NCBI GenBank assembly: GCA_003215775.1
Contig: QCJW01000016.1
Span: 1-35,057, forward strand
Direction of reading: 5' to 3'
DNA: 35,057 nt
From: Prochlorococcus sp. AG-409-G20
Lineage (GTDB): Bacteria > Cyanobacteriota > Cyanobacteriia > PCC-6307 > Cyanobiaceae
This document shows, in pieces, positions 1 through 10,542 of the stretch. A program made the translations under genes and the position numbers. The stretch's first letter is position 1. Every line of letters begins with the position of its first letter. The notes below the pieces were generated by a model that was not told where the DNA came from, ran no database searches, and worked only from the letters and a program-made list of their open reading frames with translations.

Positions 1-1370
1 ACCTAGAGAGTCAAGACTTTATAGAAGTTGAAACTCCAATTCTCACTCGCTCAACACCTGAGGGTGCTCGTGATTACTTAGTACCTTCAAGAGTCTGTGG
101 TGGAGAATGGTTTGCTCTACCCCAATCTCCTCAACTATTCAAACAATTACTTATGGTTGGAGGCCTAGAAAGGTATTACCAAATTGCACGATGTTTTCGA
201 GACGAAGATTTACGATCTGACAGGCAACCAGAATTCACCCAACTGGACATGGAGATGAGCTTCATGAACCAAGAAGAGATTCTGCAACTAAACGAACAAT
301 TGATCAAAACAATATGGAAAGAAGTAAAAGGTGTCAATTTGCCAACTCCTTTCCCAAGAATGACATGGAACGAGTCAATGGAAAAATATGGAACGGATAG
401 ACCAGATACTAGGTATGCAATGGAACTAAGTGATGTAAGTGAAATAGTTCAAAATATGGGTTTTAAAGTCTTTTCAGGAGCAATTAATGCAGGCGGATCA
501 GTTAAATGCATAACAATCAAAGGTGGCAATCATTCAATAAGCAATGTAAGGATTAAACCAGGAGGAGATATTTTTAATGAAGCTGAAAAAGCAGGAGCGA
601 AAGGATTAGCATTTATCAGAGTGCGAGAAGAAAATAATATCGATAGCATAGGAGCAATCAAAGATAATCTAAATGATGAACAAAAAATTAATCTTTTAAA
701 GAAATCAAATGCTGAAGAGGGAGATTTAATTCTTTTTGGGGCAGGTGATACAGCCACAGTTAATAAAACTCTTGACCGAATTAGACAATTCCTTGCGAAA
801 GATTTAAAGCTAATTTCTAGCGATCATGCAAATATATTATGGAATTTTCTATGGATAGTTGATTTTCCAATGTTTGAATTTAATAAAGAAGAGAATCGTC
901 TTGAAGCACTTCATCATCCATTTTGTGCCCCAAACTCACAAGATCTAGGGAGCAAGCAAAATTTATGGAATCAGCGACTTCCTGAATCTAGAGCTCAAGC
1001 ATATGACCTTGTCTTAAATGGTCTTGAATTAGGTGGAGGTTCACTACGTATTCATAACGGAGATCTACAACAAGAAGTCCTTAAAACGATTGGGATCTCT
1101 CAAAAAGAAGCAAAAGAACAATTCGGATTCTTAATTGACGCATTAAATATGGGAGCACCTCCTCATGGAGGCATTGCCTTTGGTATTGATCGAATTGTCA
1201 TGTTGCTTTCAGGCGAAGATTCGATCCGAGATACCATTGCATTCCCAAAAACTCAACAAGCTCGATGTCTGATGACAGAAGCGCCAGCAAAGGTATCTTC
1301 CAACCAATTAAATGATTTGCATGTTGCAAGTACTTGGATAGATCCCGAAGTCCAAACTCTAGATTCGTAA
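1..1370 (+). CDS. aspS: Aspartyl-tRNA synthetase, 5'-truncated by window edge
   Basis: Class II aminoacyl-tRNA synthetase that charges tRNA-Asp in the cytoplasm. The frame is open from base 3, giving about 455 residues of a roughly 600-residue enzyme; the N-terminal OB-fold anticodon-binding domain lies outside the window. Visible parts, in order, are the start of the catalytic core ([16 protein letters not shown]), class II motif 2 ([19 protein letters not shown]), the bacterial-type GAD insertion in the middle, and motif 3 near the end ([16 protein letters not shown]). The first ATG in frame (153) is internal and is not the start. The gene precedes pyrG on the same strand with a 153-nt gap. 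Whether it is the discriminating or non-discriminating type cannot be read here. Product is certain; only the 5' end is missing. Confidence 0.97.
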   Translation, partial: LESQDFIEVETPILTRSTPEGARDYLVPSRVCGGEWFALPQSPQLFKQLLMVGGLERYYQIARCFRDEDLRSDRQPEFTQLDMEMSFMNQEEILQLNEQLIKTIWKEVKGVNLPTPFPRMTWNESMEKYGTDRPDTRYAMELSDVSEIVQNMGFKVFSGAINAGGSVKCITIKGGNHSISNVRIKPGGDIFNEAEKAGAKGLAFIRVREENNIDSIGAIKDNLNDEQKINLLKKSNAEEGDLILFGAGDTATVNKTLDRIRQFLAKDLKLISSDHANILWNFLWIVDFPMFEFNKEENRLEALHHPFCAPNSQDLGSKQNLWNQRLPESRAQAYDLVLNGLELGGGSLRIHNGDLQQEVLKTIGISQKEAKEQFGFLIDALNMGAPPHGGIAFGIDRIVMLLSGEDSIRDTIAFPKTQQARCLMTEAPAKVSSNQLNDLHVASTWIDPEVQTLDS

Positions 1371-1517
1371 CGAGAAAGGGAGGAATCTAAAGAGATATAA
1401 GTTCTTCTAATGTGTTGCGAGCACTCATCACACTGACGAAGAAACGATTAATTCTCAAGACGTGTTTAAGTTTCCTTGGCCAATGCGATCAAAGCGGTAA
1501 CGTAAAGAGTCACCTAA

Positions 1518-3193
<1,676 letters not shown>

Positions 3194-3194
<1 letters not shown>

Positions 3195-3874
3195 TGAGCT
3201 CAAATCTTCCTGTAATGGAATGTTTTCATTCCATTCAAGGAGAAGGAGCTCATTTCGGTAGAAGTGCCTTCTTCATTAGGCTTGCTCTATGTAAGGTTGG
3301 ATGTGCATGGTGTGATACTAAAGAATCATGGTCCAGTGATGCACATCCGCAAATATCGTTAGACCAACTCTCAGACAAAGCAGCAGAAGCATACCTACAG
3401 GGTGCTGCTTTCATAGTTCTTACAGGAGGAGAACCCTTGCATCATAATTTAAATCCTCTATGCGAATTAATTAGAAAAAAAACAAACCTGCACAATAATC
3501 AATCAATACCAATTCATCTAGAAACGAGCGGAGTAGATAACCTAAGTGGAAATCCCAATTGGATTACTCTTTCACCCAAACCACATGCACCTCCACGAAT
3601 TGAGTTGTTAGGTTTATGCCAAGAACTAAAGGTAGTGATAAATCAAAAAGACGACTTATTATTTGCAGAGGAAATGGCAACGACAGCTATAAATGCTAGA
3701 CAACACCTTCTCAGAGAAGAGAGAAAAGATAAGAGGGCTTATTCAAAACCACTTCTTTTTCTACAGCCAGGATGGAAAAACGAAACAGGAAAAAATCTGT
3801 CTTATCTATATGTCAAGAGAAATCCACAATGGAGGTTAAGCATGCAAACACATAAATGGTTAGGTGTACTCTAA
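3194..3874 (+). CDS. queE: 7-carboxy-7-deazaguanine synthase (radical SAM)
   Basis: Radical SAM enzyme that turns 6-carboxytetrahydropterin into 7-carboxy-7-deazaguanine on the route to preQ0 and queuosine in tRNA. The 226-residue protein opens with the family's substrate-side segment MECFHSIQGEG. The 4Fe-4S cluster site is Cys33-x3-Cys37-x2-Cys40 (CKVGCAWCDTKESW). A SAM-binding LTGGEPL and a later LETSG follow as expected. The start overlaps the pyrG stop by one base. queC, the next enzyme of the same pathway, follows after 46 nt, which strongly supports the assignment. Confidence 0.95.
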
Positions 3875-3920
3875 ACAAGGGAAATGATCATATCTAGCAA
3901 ATACAAAATCACTTCTTAAG

Positions 3921-4592
3921 ATGACAGAAGAAAAAGTTGTTGCTTTACTATCAGGAGGGCTTGACTCTGCTACAGCTACTGCTTTAGCTATTGAACAAGG
4001 TAAAGCAGTCATAGGGCTGTCTTTTGACTACGGTCAAAGACATCACAAAGAATTAAATGCTGCAGAAGAAATTGCAAAAACTTTAGACATTAATGAACAT
4101 CATATCTTGAAAGTGAACTTATCTAAATGGGGAGGATCTTCACTAACAGATCTTGCACAACCAATACCGACTAAAGGTGTCCTCCAAGGAGTAATTCCTA
4201 GCACTTATGTGCCAGGTCGCAACACTGTTTTTATAGCAATCGGACTTAGCCTTGCAGAAGCACGCAAAGCTAATCAATTAGTACTAGGAGTTAATGCAAT
4301 GGATTATTCAGGATATCCAGACTGCAGGCCTGATTACCTCGAGGCTTATCAAACTCTTGCAAATTTATCGAGCAAAGCAGGTCGAAATGGAAAAGGTCCA
4401 GAGTTATGGGCACCACTAATGTATTGGAATAAAATAAAAATCATACAAGAAGCATTAAGACTAAATATTCCTATCGAACGCACATGGAGTTGTTATAGCG
4501 GAAACAAAACACCATGTGGCTTATGTGATAGTTGTCGAATTAGGAATAAAGCTTTAAAAGAAGTTGGAAGATCAGATCTATGTAGTAGTTAA
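3921..4592 (+). CDS. queC: 7-cyano-7-deazaguanine (preQ0) synthase
   Basis: ATP-dependent enzyme that converts 7-carboxy-7-deazaguanine to the nitrile preQ0. The N-terminus carries the PP-loop [11 protein letters not shown], typical of N-type ATP pyrophosphatases. The C-terminus holds the four zinc cysteines Cys191, Cys199, Cys202 and Cys205 ([15 protein letters not shown]). The 223-residue length is normal. It follows queE, its pathway partner. Its 3' end lies just before or slightly inside the pabB gene, depending on which pabB start is used. Confidence 0.96.
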   Translation: MTEEKVVALLSGGLDSATATALAIEQGKAVIGLSFDYGQRHHKELNAAEEIAKTLDINEHHILKVNLSKWGGSSLTDLAQPIPTKGVLQGVIPSTYVPGRNTVFIAIGLSLAEARKANQLVLGVNAMDYSGYPDCRPDYLEAYQTLANLSSKAGRNGKGPELWAPLMYWNKIKIIQEALRLNIPIERTWSCYSGNKTPCGLCDSCRIRNKALKEVGRSDLCSS

Positions 4593-4596
4593 ACTT

Positions 4597-5940
4597 GTGA
4601 GAACTCCAGAAAAAAGGCAATGTAGTTGGTATGAGCCAACTGAATTAGCAAATGAGTTGATTCAAGCCTGGGGACAAGAAGGGTTTATTTGGTTAGATGG
4701 GGATGGCAGCAATTTAGGTAGATGGGCAATATTAGCGATAGACCCAATAGAAGAAATTTGCTGCCGTGGTATTCCAAACAATACTAATAATCACGACCCA
4801 TTTGAAAAGCTAAACAAGCTACCTCAAGGTCATTGGACAGGATGGTTGAGCTATGAAGCTGGAGCCTGGATAGAACCAACCAACCCATGGAGAGAAGATG
4901 ACATGGCAACCCTCTGGATCGCACATCATGATCCTATTTTCAAATTTGACCTCGCCAAAAAAGAGTTGTGGCTTGAAGGATGTGACATCAACAGACTAAA
5001 TAAAATAGAAAATTGGATTAGAAAAATTAAAAGGCGACAATACTACTCTAACCGAAACAAGCAAAGACAATTAAAAACTAATAATTTAAAAGGGATTCCA
5101 ATTAATTCATGGATATGGTCAACAAATCAAGATCAATACAAAGCAAAAGTTAATCACATTAGAGAATTAATAAAAAAAGGTGATATTTTTCAAGCAAACT
5201 TAACTACATGCTGCATAAATTCTCTTAAAAGTGAACAGGAAATACTAGACATTTTCCTGAAGCTTAGACAAAATTGTCCAGCACCTTTTTCTGGACTTGT
5301 CATTGGTTCAAACTCTGCTCATGGAGAAGCAATTATTTCTACTTCTCCGGAAAGATTCCTAAAAGTTCTACACAATGGTGAAGTCGAAAGCAGACCAATT
5401 AAAGGTACAAGACCTCGTAAGAAGACATTTTGGGAAGATGCAGAAATGGCTGCAGAACTTGTTTGTAGTTCGAAAGATCGAGCCGAAAACATCATGATTG
5501 TAGATCTTCTTAGAAATGATCTAGGAAAAGTATGCATACCTGGCTCAATTGTTGTTACTCAATTACTTGGTCTTGAATCATATGCAAAGGTGCACCATCT
5601 AACTTCCGTAATTAGAGGTAAACTAAAAACTAACAAAACATGGGTTGATCTTCTGAAAGCAAGTTGGCCAGGCGGATCGATCACTGGCGCTCCTAAACTG
5701 CGAGCTTGTCAAAGACTCTTTGAACTTGAACCAACATCAAGAGGGCCATATTGTGGATCAATGTTACATATTAATTGGGATGGGACATTTGATAGCAATA
5801 TTTTAATTAGATCCTTATTAATAAAAGATTTAAAATTAAAAGCTAATGCAGGCTGTGGAATTGTTGCAGATTCAAATGCAGATGAGGAAGCCCAAGAACT
5901 TACCTGGAAACTAATGCCATTGTTAAAAGCTCTGGAATAG
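4597..5940 (+). CDS. pabB: Aminodeoxychorismate synthase component I
   Basis: Converts chorismate plus ammonia to 4-amino-4-deoxychorismate, the first committed step of p-aminobenzoate and folate synthesis. Chorismate-binding-domain motifs are clear: KGDIFQANLT, SPERFL, SRPIKGTRPR, ASWPGGSITGAPKLRA and PYCGSM. The lysine of PIKGT (residue 269 from this start) distinguishes PabB from anthranilate synthase TrpE, which has PIAGT. No ATG fits the N-terminus. I chose GTG at 4597, four nt past the queC stop, giving 447 residues and a lysine position close to E. coli PabB Lys274. TTG at 4564 would add 11 residues and overlap queC by 29 nt. No PabA amidotransferase gene is in the window. A PabC-like gene follows after 2 nt. 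Confidence 0.92.
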   Translation: MRTPEKRQCSWYEPTELANELIQAWGQEGFIWLDGDGSNLGRWAILAIDPIEEICCRGIPNNTNNHDPFEKLNKLPQGHWTGWLSYEAGAWIEPTNPWREDDMATLWIAHHDPIFKFDLAKKELWLEGCDINRLNKIENWIRKIKRRQYYSNRNKQRQLKTNNLKGIPINSWIWSTNQDQYKAKVNHIRELIKKGDIFQANLTTCCINSLKSEQEILDIFLKLRQNCPAPFSGLVIGSNSAHGEAIISTSPERFLKVLHNGEVESRPIKGTRPRKKTFWEDAEMAAELVCSSKDRAENIMIVDLLRNDLGKVCIPGSIVVTQLLGLESYAKVHHLTSVIRGKLKTNKTWVDLLKASWPGGSITGAPKLRACQRLFELEPTSRGPYCGSMLHINWDGTFDSNILIRSLLIKDLKLKANAGCGIVADSNADEEAQELTWKLMPLLKALE

Positions 5941-5942
5941 GA

Positions 5943-6776
5943 ATGTCAATTAAAATGTCAGTAGCTTGGTTTAATGGAGTATGGGGTTCCCCGAAAGAAC
6001 TAACTATTGAAATTAACAGTCGAGGCTTAAAATTTGGTGATGGAATCTTCGAAACAATATGCATTCTCAATGGTAAGCCTCAATTACTCTCAGATCATGT
6101 AAATCGATGGTCTGTGAGTGCATCTCTTCTGGAAATGGCATCGCCACCATCTGTCGAACAGCTGATACCATTAATAGAAGAAGGAATAAAACGATCGAGT
6201 TTAATTAGAGGAAATGCTGCACTGCGCATCAATTGGGCTCGAGGCAGTCAAAATGATCGTTCTATATCAATCTCTAAAGAAGAAAGTGACATCAAAAACC
6301 ATAAATTTTGGTTTGAACTACATAGTCATGAGCCATGTTTTGATCCAATATCAACTATGATCAGTAAATACGAGAGACGCAATGCTAATAGTCAATTAAG
6401 CCATTGCAAAACATTTGGATATGGACAGTCAATTCATGCCAAACAAGAAGCATATAATGCTGGATTTGACGAGGCATTGCTTTTAAGTACAACTGGAGAA
6501 TTATGTTGTGGTACAACATCAAATGTGATTATTAAAAGACAAGGAGAATGGCTAACACCTCCCTTATCTAGTGGATGTCTACCAGGAATAATGAGACAAC
6601 AAGGCCTGAAGATTGGGATAATAAAAGAAAAAAGTATAACTCCTAATCCATTAGAAGGTGATGAATGGCTTCTGATTAATAGCCTTTCATGTCGTCCAAT
6701 AAGAGCAGTCAATGATAAACAACTTACAATCACTCAAAATCCAAATAAACTATGGGCTTTCTTATTAGATAAGTAA
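5943..6776 (+). CDS. pabC: Class IV aminotransferase, probable aminodeoxychorismate lyase
   Basis: Pyridoxal-phosphate enzyme of fold type IV. The 277-residue protein has the family N-terminus SRGLKFGDGIFET, the probable PLP lysine in SHCKTFGYG, then ALLLSTTGELCCGTTSNV and the C-terminal SGCLPGIMR phosphate-binding region. The class also contains branched-chain and D-amino-acid aminotransferases. PabC is inferred mainly because the gene starts 2 nt after pabB, and PabC splits the PabB product into p-aminobenzoate and pyruvate. Two in-frame ATGs (5943 and 5955) are possible starts. It converges on cobA with a 19-nt gap. The fold is certain; the exact substrate is likely but not proved. Confidence 0.85.
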   Translation: MSIKMSVAWFNGVWGSPKELTIEINSRGLKFGDGIFETICILNGKPQLLSDHVNRWSVSASLLEMASPPSVEQLIPLIEEGIKRSSLIRGNAALRINWARGSQNDRSISISKEESDIKNHKFWFELHSHEPCFDPISTMISKYERRNANSQLSHCKTFGYGQSIHAKQEAYNAGFDEALLLSTTGELCCGTTSNVIIKRQGEWLTPPLSSGCLPGIMRQQGLKIGIIKEKSITPNPLEGDEWLLINSLSCRPIRAVNDKQLTITQNPNKLWAFLLDK

Positions 6777-6795
6777 TGAGTATAACTATGAAAAA

Positions 6796-7581
6796 TCAAA
6801 ATATAATTGGCATTGTTACTTGAGCAGGTAAAGGAGAACATGCGCCAACCTGATAATTAATAGCTGCACCTATCATTACAATAGAAGGCGAATGATACTT
6901 AAGTTTTTTTGTCTCATTAGAAATTTGATTTAAAGTGGACTTAAGATATCTCTGACCAATCACTGTTCCTTGTTGAATAACAACTGTTGGAGTTATAGGG
7001 TCTAGCCCTCCAGCAATTAATTCTTCAACTATATATTTAAGATTATGTAATCCCATATAAATTACAATTCCATCACTAGCTTTAGCTAATAAACGCCATT
7101 TAACTGTTGGCCTCCGTTTATCTATCCCCTCATGACCGGTAACAAAAGTCACTGAAGAGCCTGCTAATCGATGTGTCACTGGAATACCCATATATGCAGG
7201 TACAGCAATACCAGCTGTAATACCAGGAACAACTTCAACAGCAATGCCTTTGTCAACTAAATACTGAGCTTCTTCAGCACCTCGTCCAAATAAAAACGGA
7301 TCACCACCTTTCAGGCGAACCACGCATTGATACCTCTGAGCAATCTTAACTAGAGAAGAATTTATCTTATTTTGAGATACTGAGTGATGACCTCGTTTTT
7401 TACCTACAAAATATAGTTCACATGAAGGTGAAACTAATTCAAGCAACTCTTGGGGAATTAAAGAGTCATAGAGCAACGCATCACATTCTGAAATAAGTCG
7501 GTTAGCTTTTATTGTTAATAATTCAGGATCACCAGGCCCAGCGCCTACTAAAAAGACTTTCCCGTTCTTCGAGTCATTCAT
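6796..7581 (-). CDS. cobA: Uroporphyrinogen-III C-methyltransferase
   Basis: SAM-dependent methyltransferase that converts uroporphyrinogen III to precorrin-2, the branch point to siroheme and cobalamin. The 261-residue protein is the stand-alone SUMT type, without the CysG dehydrogenase/chelatase domain. It shows VGAGPGDPELLTIKA at the N-terminus, LKGGDPFLFGRGAEEA in the middle and VPGITAGIAVPAYMGIPVTHR. It lies beside nirA, whose product needs siroheme, so the neighbourhood gives it a clear role in cofactor supply. Its ATG overlaps the stop of the upstream small gene by four nt (ATGA), implying translational coupling. Confidence 0.95.
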   Translation of the reverse strand: MNDSKNGKVFLVGAGPGDPELLTIKANRLISECDALLYDSLIPQELLELVSPSCELYFVGKKRGHHSVSQNKINSSLVKIAQRYQCVVRLKGGDPFLFGRGAEEAQYLVDKGIAVEVVPGITAGIAVPAYMGIPVTHRLAGSSVTFVTGHEGIDKRRPTVKWRLLAKASDGIVIYMGLHNLKYIVEELIAGGLDPITPTVVIQQGTVIGQRYLKSTLNQISNETKKLKYHSPSIVMIGAAINYQVGACSPLPAQVTMPIIF

Positions 7582-7973
7582 GAAAGGTTCCTCAAGACAT
7601 CAATCAGACCAAAAGGAATCAGTTTAATTTGACGAAAAGATGTCTGCCTGGTATATGTTTTTAATTCCATTATTTTTCTAATTGAAATCCTAGACAAAAA
7701 AATAAAAAAAGAATTAGTTTTCGCCTTAGAGAAATGATTGTTCCAAGGAAGCAAAGAAGGGTCAAAGCCTTCTGAAAGCTGTCCCCAAATAGTCATATAT
7801 CTCTCTCCAATGCCTGCTATTAAAGGATAAGAGACTAAGCCTGAGATCCCCATAGATAAATGCATTATAAGAAAGTTTTGAAGAATTGACAGCAATACAA
7901 AGCAAGAGGCAAGAAAAAGTACTACATAGAATCTACTACTCTCACATTGATGAAGATTACTAAGAGAAGTCAT
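7578..7973 (-). CDS. Unrecognised small membrane protein coupled to cobA
   Basis: I do not recognise this 131-residue protein. Its N-terminal half has one long or two short hydrophobic stretches (around FYVVLFLASCFVLLSI and ISGLVSYPLIAGI). The C-terminal half is basic and soluble-looking. The ATG at 7973 is preferred; a TTG at 8009 would add 12 residues but sits close to a possible -10 element. The stop shares an ATGA overlap with the cobA start, which is good evidence that the frame is translated. Its place between cobA and nirA suggests a role linked to siroheme or nitrite use, but that is inference from position only. A chance open frame is possible but less likely given the overlap. Confidence 0.6.
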   Translation of the reverse strand: MTSLSNLHQCESSRFYVVLFLASCFVLLSILQNFLIMHLSMGISGLVSYPLIAGIGERYMTIWGQLSEGFDPSLLPWNNHFSKAKTNSFFIFLSRISIRKIMELKTYTRQTSFRQIKLIPFGLIDVLRNLS

Positions 7974-8017
7974 ATTAAAGGAATAATAATTCCAACGCAA
8001 TAAGAACAAAGGTCCTA

Positions 8018-8033
8018 GCTATAAAACTATAGC
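8018..8033 (-). promoter_or_regulatory. Possible promoter/hairpin for the cobA transcript
   Basis: On the minus strand TATAGT (8026-8031) is a plausible -10 element about 50 nt before the preferred ATG at 7973. No convincing -35 is visible. It lies within a short inverted repeat, GCTATA-AAAC-TATAGC (8018-8033). Such short repeats can arise by chance, so support is weak. Confidence 0.3.
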
Positions 8034-8266
8034 CGAGATAAAGTCTTGTTCTGAATTGGAAGAGATGAACTTATACTGCAACTCGTCGCTCACATTTAAT
8101 CTCTGCAGCCAGCAAGAAAAAGCAATCTATATTACCTTTAAACCCATTGACTAATAATCGATTGGATAAATATAAAAGAGCCAAAAAGTGATTTCGTAAC
8201 AATTGCCACGGATTTAAAGTTGCCCTAAATGATGAAATACAGACAAAACAATGATCTAGCAGAATT

Positions 8267-8461
8267 ATGAGTTTTTCAAGGACTACAAGGCACAGTGTTG
8301 AGCTTCAAAGTACTCATTGTCAAACACACAAAGGATTTATCAAATCTTCTCGAAGGAAACGGAATTCATTCAGTCGTGATCTATTTGCAATGAGACAAGT
8401 TTGGGAAATGCTTAAAAAGGGAGCTGTGACTTGGCTGGGAGAAATTGGCCGACAATACTAA
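8267..8461 (+). CDS. Doubtful small ORF upstream of nirA
   Basis: A 64-residue open frame in the cobA-nirA spacer. The first half is rich in Ser, Thr, Arg and Lys. The last ~25 residues look like an amphipathic helix with tryptophans (MRQVWEMLKKGAVTWLGEIG). No Shine-Dalgarno sequence precedes the ATG, and I recognise no family. A weak dyad (8471-8486) follows the stop. It may be a real small protein, the remnant of a larger gene, or chance. It is listed because the C-terminal composition looks protein-like and the ~700-bp spacer is otherwise empty. Confidence 0.35.
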   Translation: MSFSRTTRHSVELQSTHCQTHKGFIKSSRRKRNSFSRDLFAMRQVWEMLKKGAVTWLGEIGRQY

Positions 8462-8556
8462 ACGAATACATGAGAGTTAATTCTCAATGAAAAATAAATG
8501 GACATCTTATTTCTGTATCGAGTATTACCAAAAAACTTGTATCAGTTTAATTTTTC

Positions 8557-8570
8557 GTACTAATTGATAC
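8557..8570 (+). promoter_or_regulatory. NtcA-type binding site upstream of nirA
   Basis: GTACTAATTGATAC is an exact match to the NtcA consensus GTA-N8-TAC, 120 nt before the nirA ATG. NtcA is the cyanobacterial CRP-family nitrogen activator that switches on nitrite and nitrate genes when 2-oxoglutarate is high. AT-rich possible -10 sequences lie downstream (TATAAG at 8587, TTAATA at 8595), though neither matches TAN3T at the classical ~22-nt spacing. The right half is part of a larger dyad beginning at 8539. Confidence 0.7.
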
Positions 8571-8690
8571 CACAAGGTCATGGGTCTATAAGGCTTAATA
8601 ACAGAACCAATTCATTAAGTCATTCACAAATGTATTGCTAGATACAAACCAATTCATTGCAACCTCTAAATCAATTTCAACCAAACATAC

Positions 8691-10307
8691 ATGAGTTCTT
8701 CACCACAACTTAAATCCTATCTCAAAGATAAGAAACTAAATCCAATTGAAAGAAATAAGGCCGCAAAAGATGGACTCGAAATAGGAAAAGAAATAAATAA
8801 CTTTGCAAAAGTTGGATGGGAAGAAATGAATAAAACAGATTTAGAACTTCGACTTAAATGGTATGGAATATTTTGGCGTCCAAAAACACCAGGAAAATTT
8901 ATGTTAAGACTGCGAATTCCTAATGGAATTTTAAATACACAACAATTACAAGTCATATCATCTATTGTTGCTAGATATGGAACAGATGGAAGTTGCGATA
9001 TAACTACTCGTCAGAATCTACAACTGAGAGGGATTCTAATTAGCGATTTACCTGAAATACTTTTAAGATTAGATGAATGTAGAATTAGAACAATTCAATC
9101 AGGATTTGATAATCCTCGAAATGTTACTGGAAATCCAATAGCAGGAATCGATCCCAATGAAATTATTGACACAAGGCATTATACAAATCAATTAGAAGAT
9201 TACCTAACCAATGAAGGAAAAGGCAATAGCGAATTCTCAAATCTTCCTAGGAAATGGAACACAGCAGTTGCAGGTTCTAGAGACAATTTTCTACTTCATA
9301 ATGATTTAATTTTTCACCCGGTAATTAACAATGGGCAGTTAGGTTTTTCAATTTGGTTAGGAGGTATACTCTCATCACAACTAAACGATTACGCAATTCC
9401 TCTAAATGCATGGGTCAAAGAAGAAGATATATGCAAGATTACAGGTATAATACTAACCTTATGGAGAGATAATGGCGAAAGAAATAAACGGAATAAGGGC
9501 AGGTTTAGATTTTATCTGGATAGTATAGGAGTGGAGAACTTTAGGAATTTAATAGAAGAACAATATGGAACATTACAAATCGACCCTGGATCAGTATTCA
9601 ATGAAAAACCGAGATCACTATTAGGCATACATCGACAAAAACAAGATAAGAAAATATATGTTGGTCTTAACGTGCCAGTAGGTCGACTTAAGGCAGAAGA
9701 TCTACAAGATTTTGCTAGAATAAGTAAAGTATATGGTTCAGGAGAAGTTCGACTAACAGAAGATCAAAATATTATTATTCCTGGAATAGACGATAATAAG
9801 ATAACAAGTTTAAAAAAAGAAAATTTACTAAAGAAATTCCTACTTGAACCAGGGATGATACAAGCTGGGACAGTTTCATGCACAGGAAATTCTTACTGTA
9901 GTTTTGCCCTAACAAATACCAAAGATCAAGCCCTTCAATTAGCAGAGCAGCTTGACAAAGAACTTTTAATCAAAGAAGAACTAAAGATTCATTGGACCGG
10001 TTGTCCTAATAGCTGCGGACAGGCTTACATGGGTGCCATAGGCCTTACTGGGAAAAAGGCAAAGGATTCTGAAGGGAAAATTGTAGAGGCATATGATATT
10101 TCAATAGGAGGTTCTCAATCATCAGAACAAAAAATTGGATCTCTAAAGTATAGATCAGTACCAAGAAATGAAATCATTGAGGTCGTTAAGAATATATTAA
10201 TAGAGGATTACTCTGCAAGTCCAAAATTTATACATAAGAAAAAACATTCAAATCCTTTTAGCATGTTTCTCAAGTGGATCAGTGAAACTAACGAAAATAA
10301 TGAATGA
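8691..10307 (+). CDS. nirA: Ferredoxin-nitrite reductase
   Basis: Cytoplasmic siroheme/4Fe-4S enzyme that reduces nitrite to ammonium with six electrons from reduced ferredoxin. The 538-residue protein has the two-fold nitrite/sulfite reductase architecture: a ferredoxin-like half-domain followed by GSCDITTRQNLQLRG, NPRNVTGNPIAGIDPNE and LPRKWN. The cluster and siroheme cysteines are complete: Cys397 and Cys403 (CTGNSYC), Cys438 and Cys442 (CPNSC). About 25 basic or polar residues extend the C-terminus beyond the family core. Nitrite rather than sulfite reductase is inferred from the motif wording, the FNT-type transporter downstream, cobA upstream and the NtcA site. No Shine-Dalgarno sequence is seen before the ATG. 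Confidence 0.93.
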   Translation: MSSSPQLKSYLKDKKLNPIERNKAAKDGLEIGKEINNFAKVGWEEMNKTDLELRLKWYGIFWRPKTPGKFMLRLRIPNGILNTQQLQVISSIVARYGTDGSCDITTRQNLQLRGILISDLPEILLRLDECRIRTIQSGFDNPRNVTGNPIAGIDPNEIIDTRHYTNQLEDYLTNEGKGNSEFSNLPRKWNTAVAGSRDNFLLHNDLIFHPVINNGQLGFSIWLGGILSSQLNDYAIPLNAWVKEEDICKITGIILTLWRDNGERNKRNKGRFRFYLDSIGVENFRNLIEEQYGTLQIDPGSVFNEKPRSLLGIHRQKQDKKIYVGLNVPVGRLKAEDLQDFARISKVYGSGEVRLTEDQNIIIPGIDDNKITSLKKENLLKKFLLEPGMIQAGTVSCTGNSYCSFALTNTKDQALQLAEQLDKELLIKEELKIHWTGCPNSCGQAYMGAIGLTGKKAKDSEGKIVEAYDISIGGSQSSEQKIGSLKYRSVPRNEIIEVVKNILIEDYSASPKFIHKKKHSNPFSMFLKWISETNENNE

Positions 10308-10321
10308 TTATTGATTAAAAC

Positions 10322-10510
10322 ATGACATCTCATAAATTACATTCATCCATTTCAAAATTCTCACAAATGAACTCTGAATCTCAACTCAAAAACATTCTTA
10401 CATTGGTCGTAAATTGGTTTAATTCCCTTGATGAAGATAAGCCTGCAATCAATCGAGAAGGAGGAAGTAAAGATATCTTTTCTAGATTAATGAATCGAAT
10501 TAGTAATTAA
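10322..10510 (+). CDS. Unrecognised 62-residue protein between nirA and focA
   Basis: A small frame 14 nt after nirA and 32 nt before focA, on the same strand, so probably on the same transcript. The N-terminus is Ser/His-rich. An internal ATG at 10367 would give a 47-residue core with a hydrophobic helix (NILTLVVNWFNSL) and a charged tail. I recognise no domain or metal-binding motif. The placement suggests a small accessory to nitrite reduction or transport. It should be compared with the small proteins found in nitrite/nitrate clusters of other marine picocyanobacteria. It could also be non-coding spacer. Confidence 0.5.
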   Translation: MTSHKLHSSISKFSQMNSESQLKNILTLVVNWFNSLDEDKPAINREGGSKDIFSRLMNRISN

Positions 10511-10542
10511 CCCTTTTAAAATATTTAACTTTTTAGAATCCA

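Larger units (their letters stand above)
7974..8690. other. Long intergenic region between divergent cobA and nirA transcripts
   Basis: This is the longest stretch of the window without a secure gene. It contains the possible cobA-side promoter near 8018-8033, a doubtful 64-codon ORF (8267-8461), a small dyad TGAGA/TCTCA just after it (8471-8486), and the NtcA-type site with its larger dyad at 8539-8570 before nirA. I see no tRNA or other recognisable RNA gene. The length is unusual for so compact a genome, so a regulatory RNA or a lost gene is possible. Confidence 0.6.

Noticed and set aside
4597-5940. Anthranilate synthase TrpE instead of PabB
   Set aside because: The PIKGT lysine and the adjacent PabC-like gene favour aminodeoxychorismate synthase.
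8196-8209. GTA-N8-CAC as an NtcA site for cobA
   Set aside because: One mismatch, and far (about 170 nt) from the likely cobA-side promoter near 8026; kept only as a weak hint for the plus-strand small ORF.
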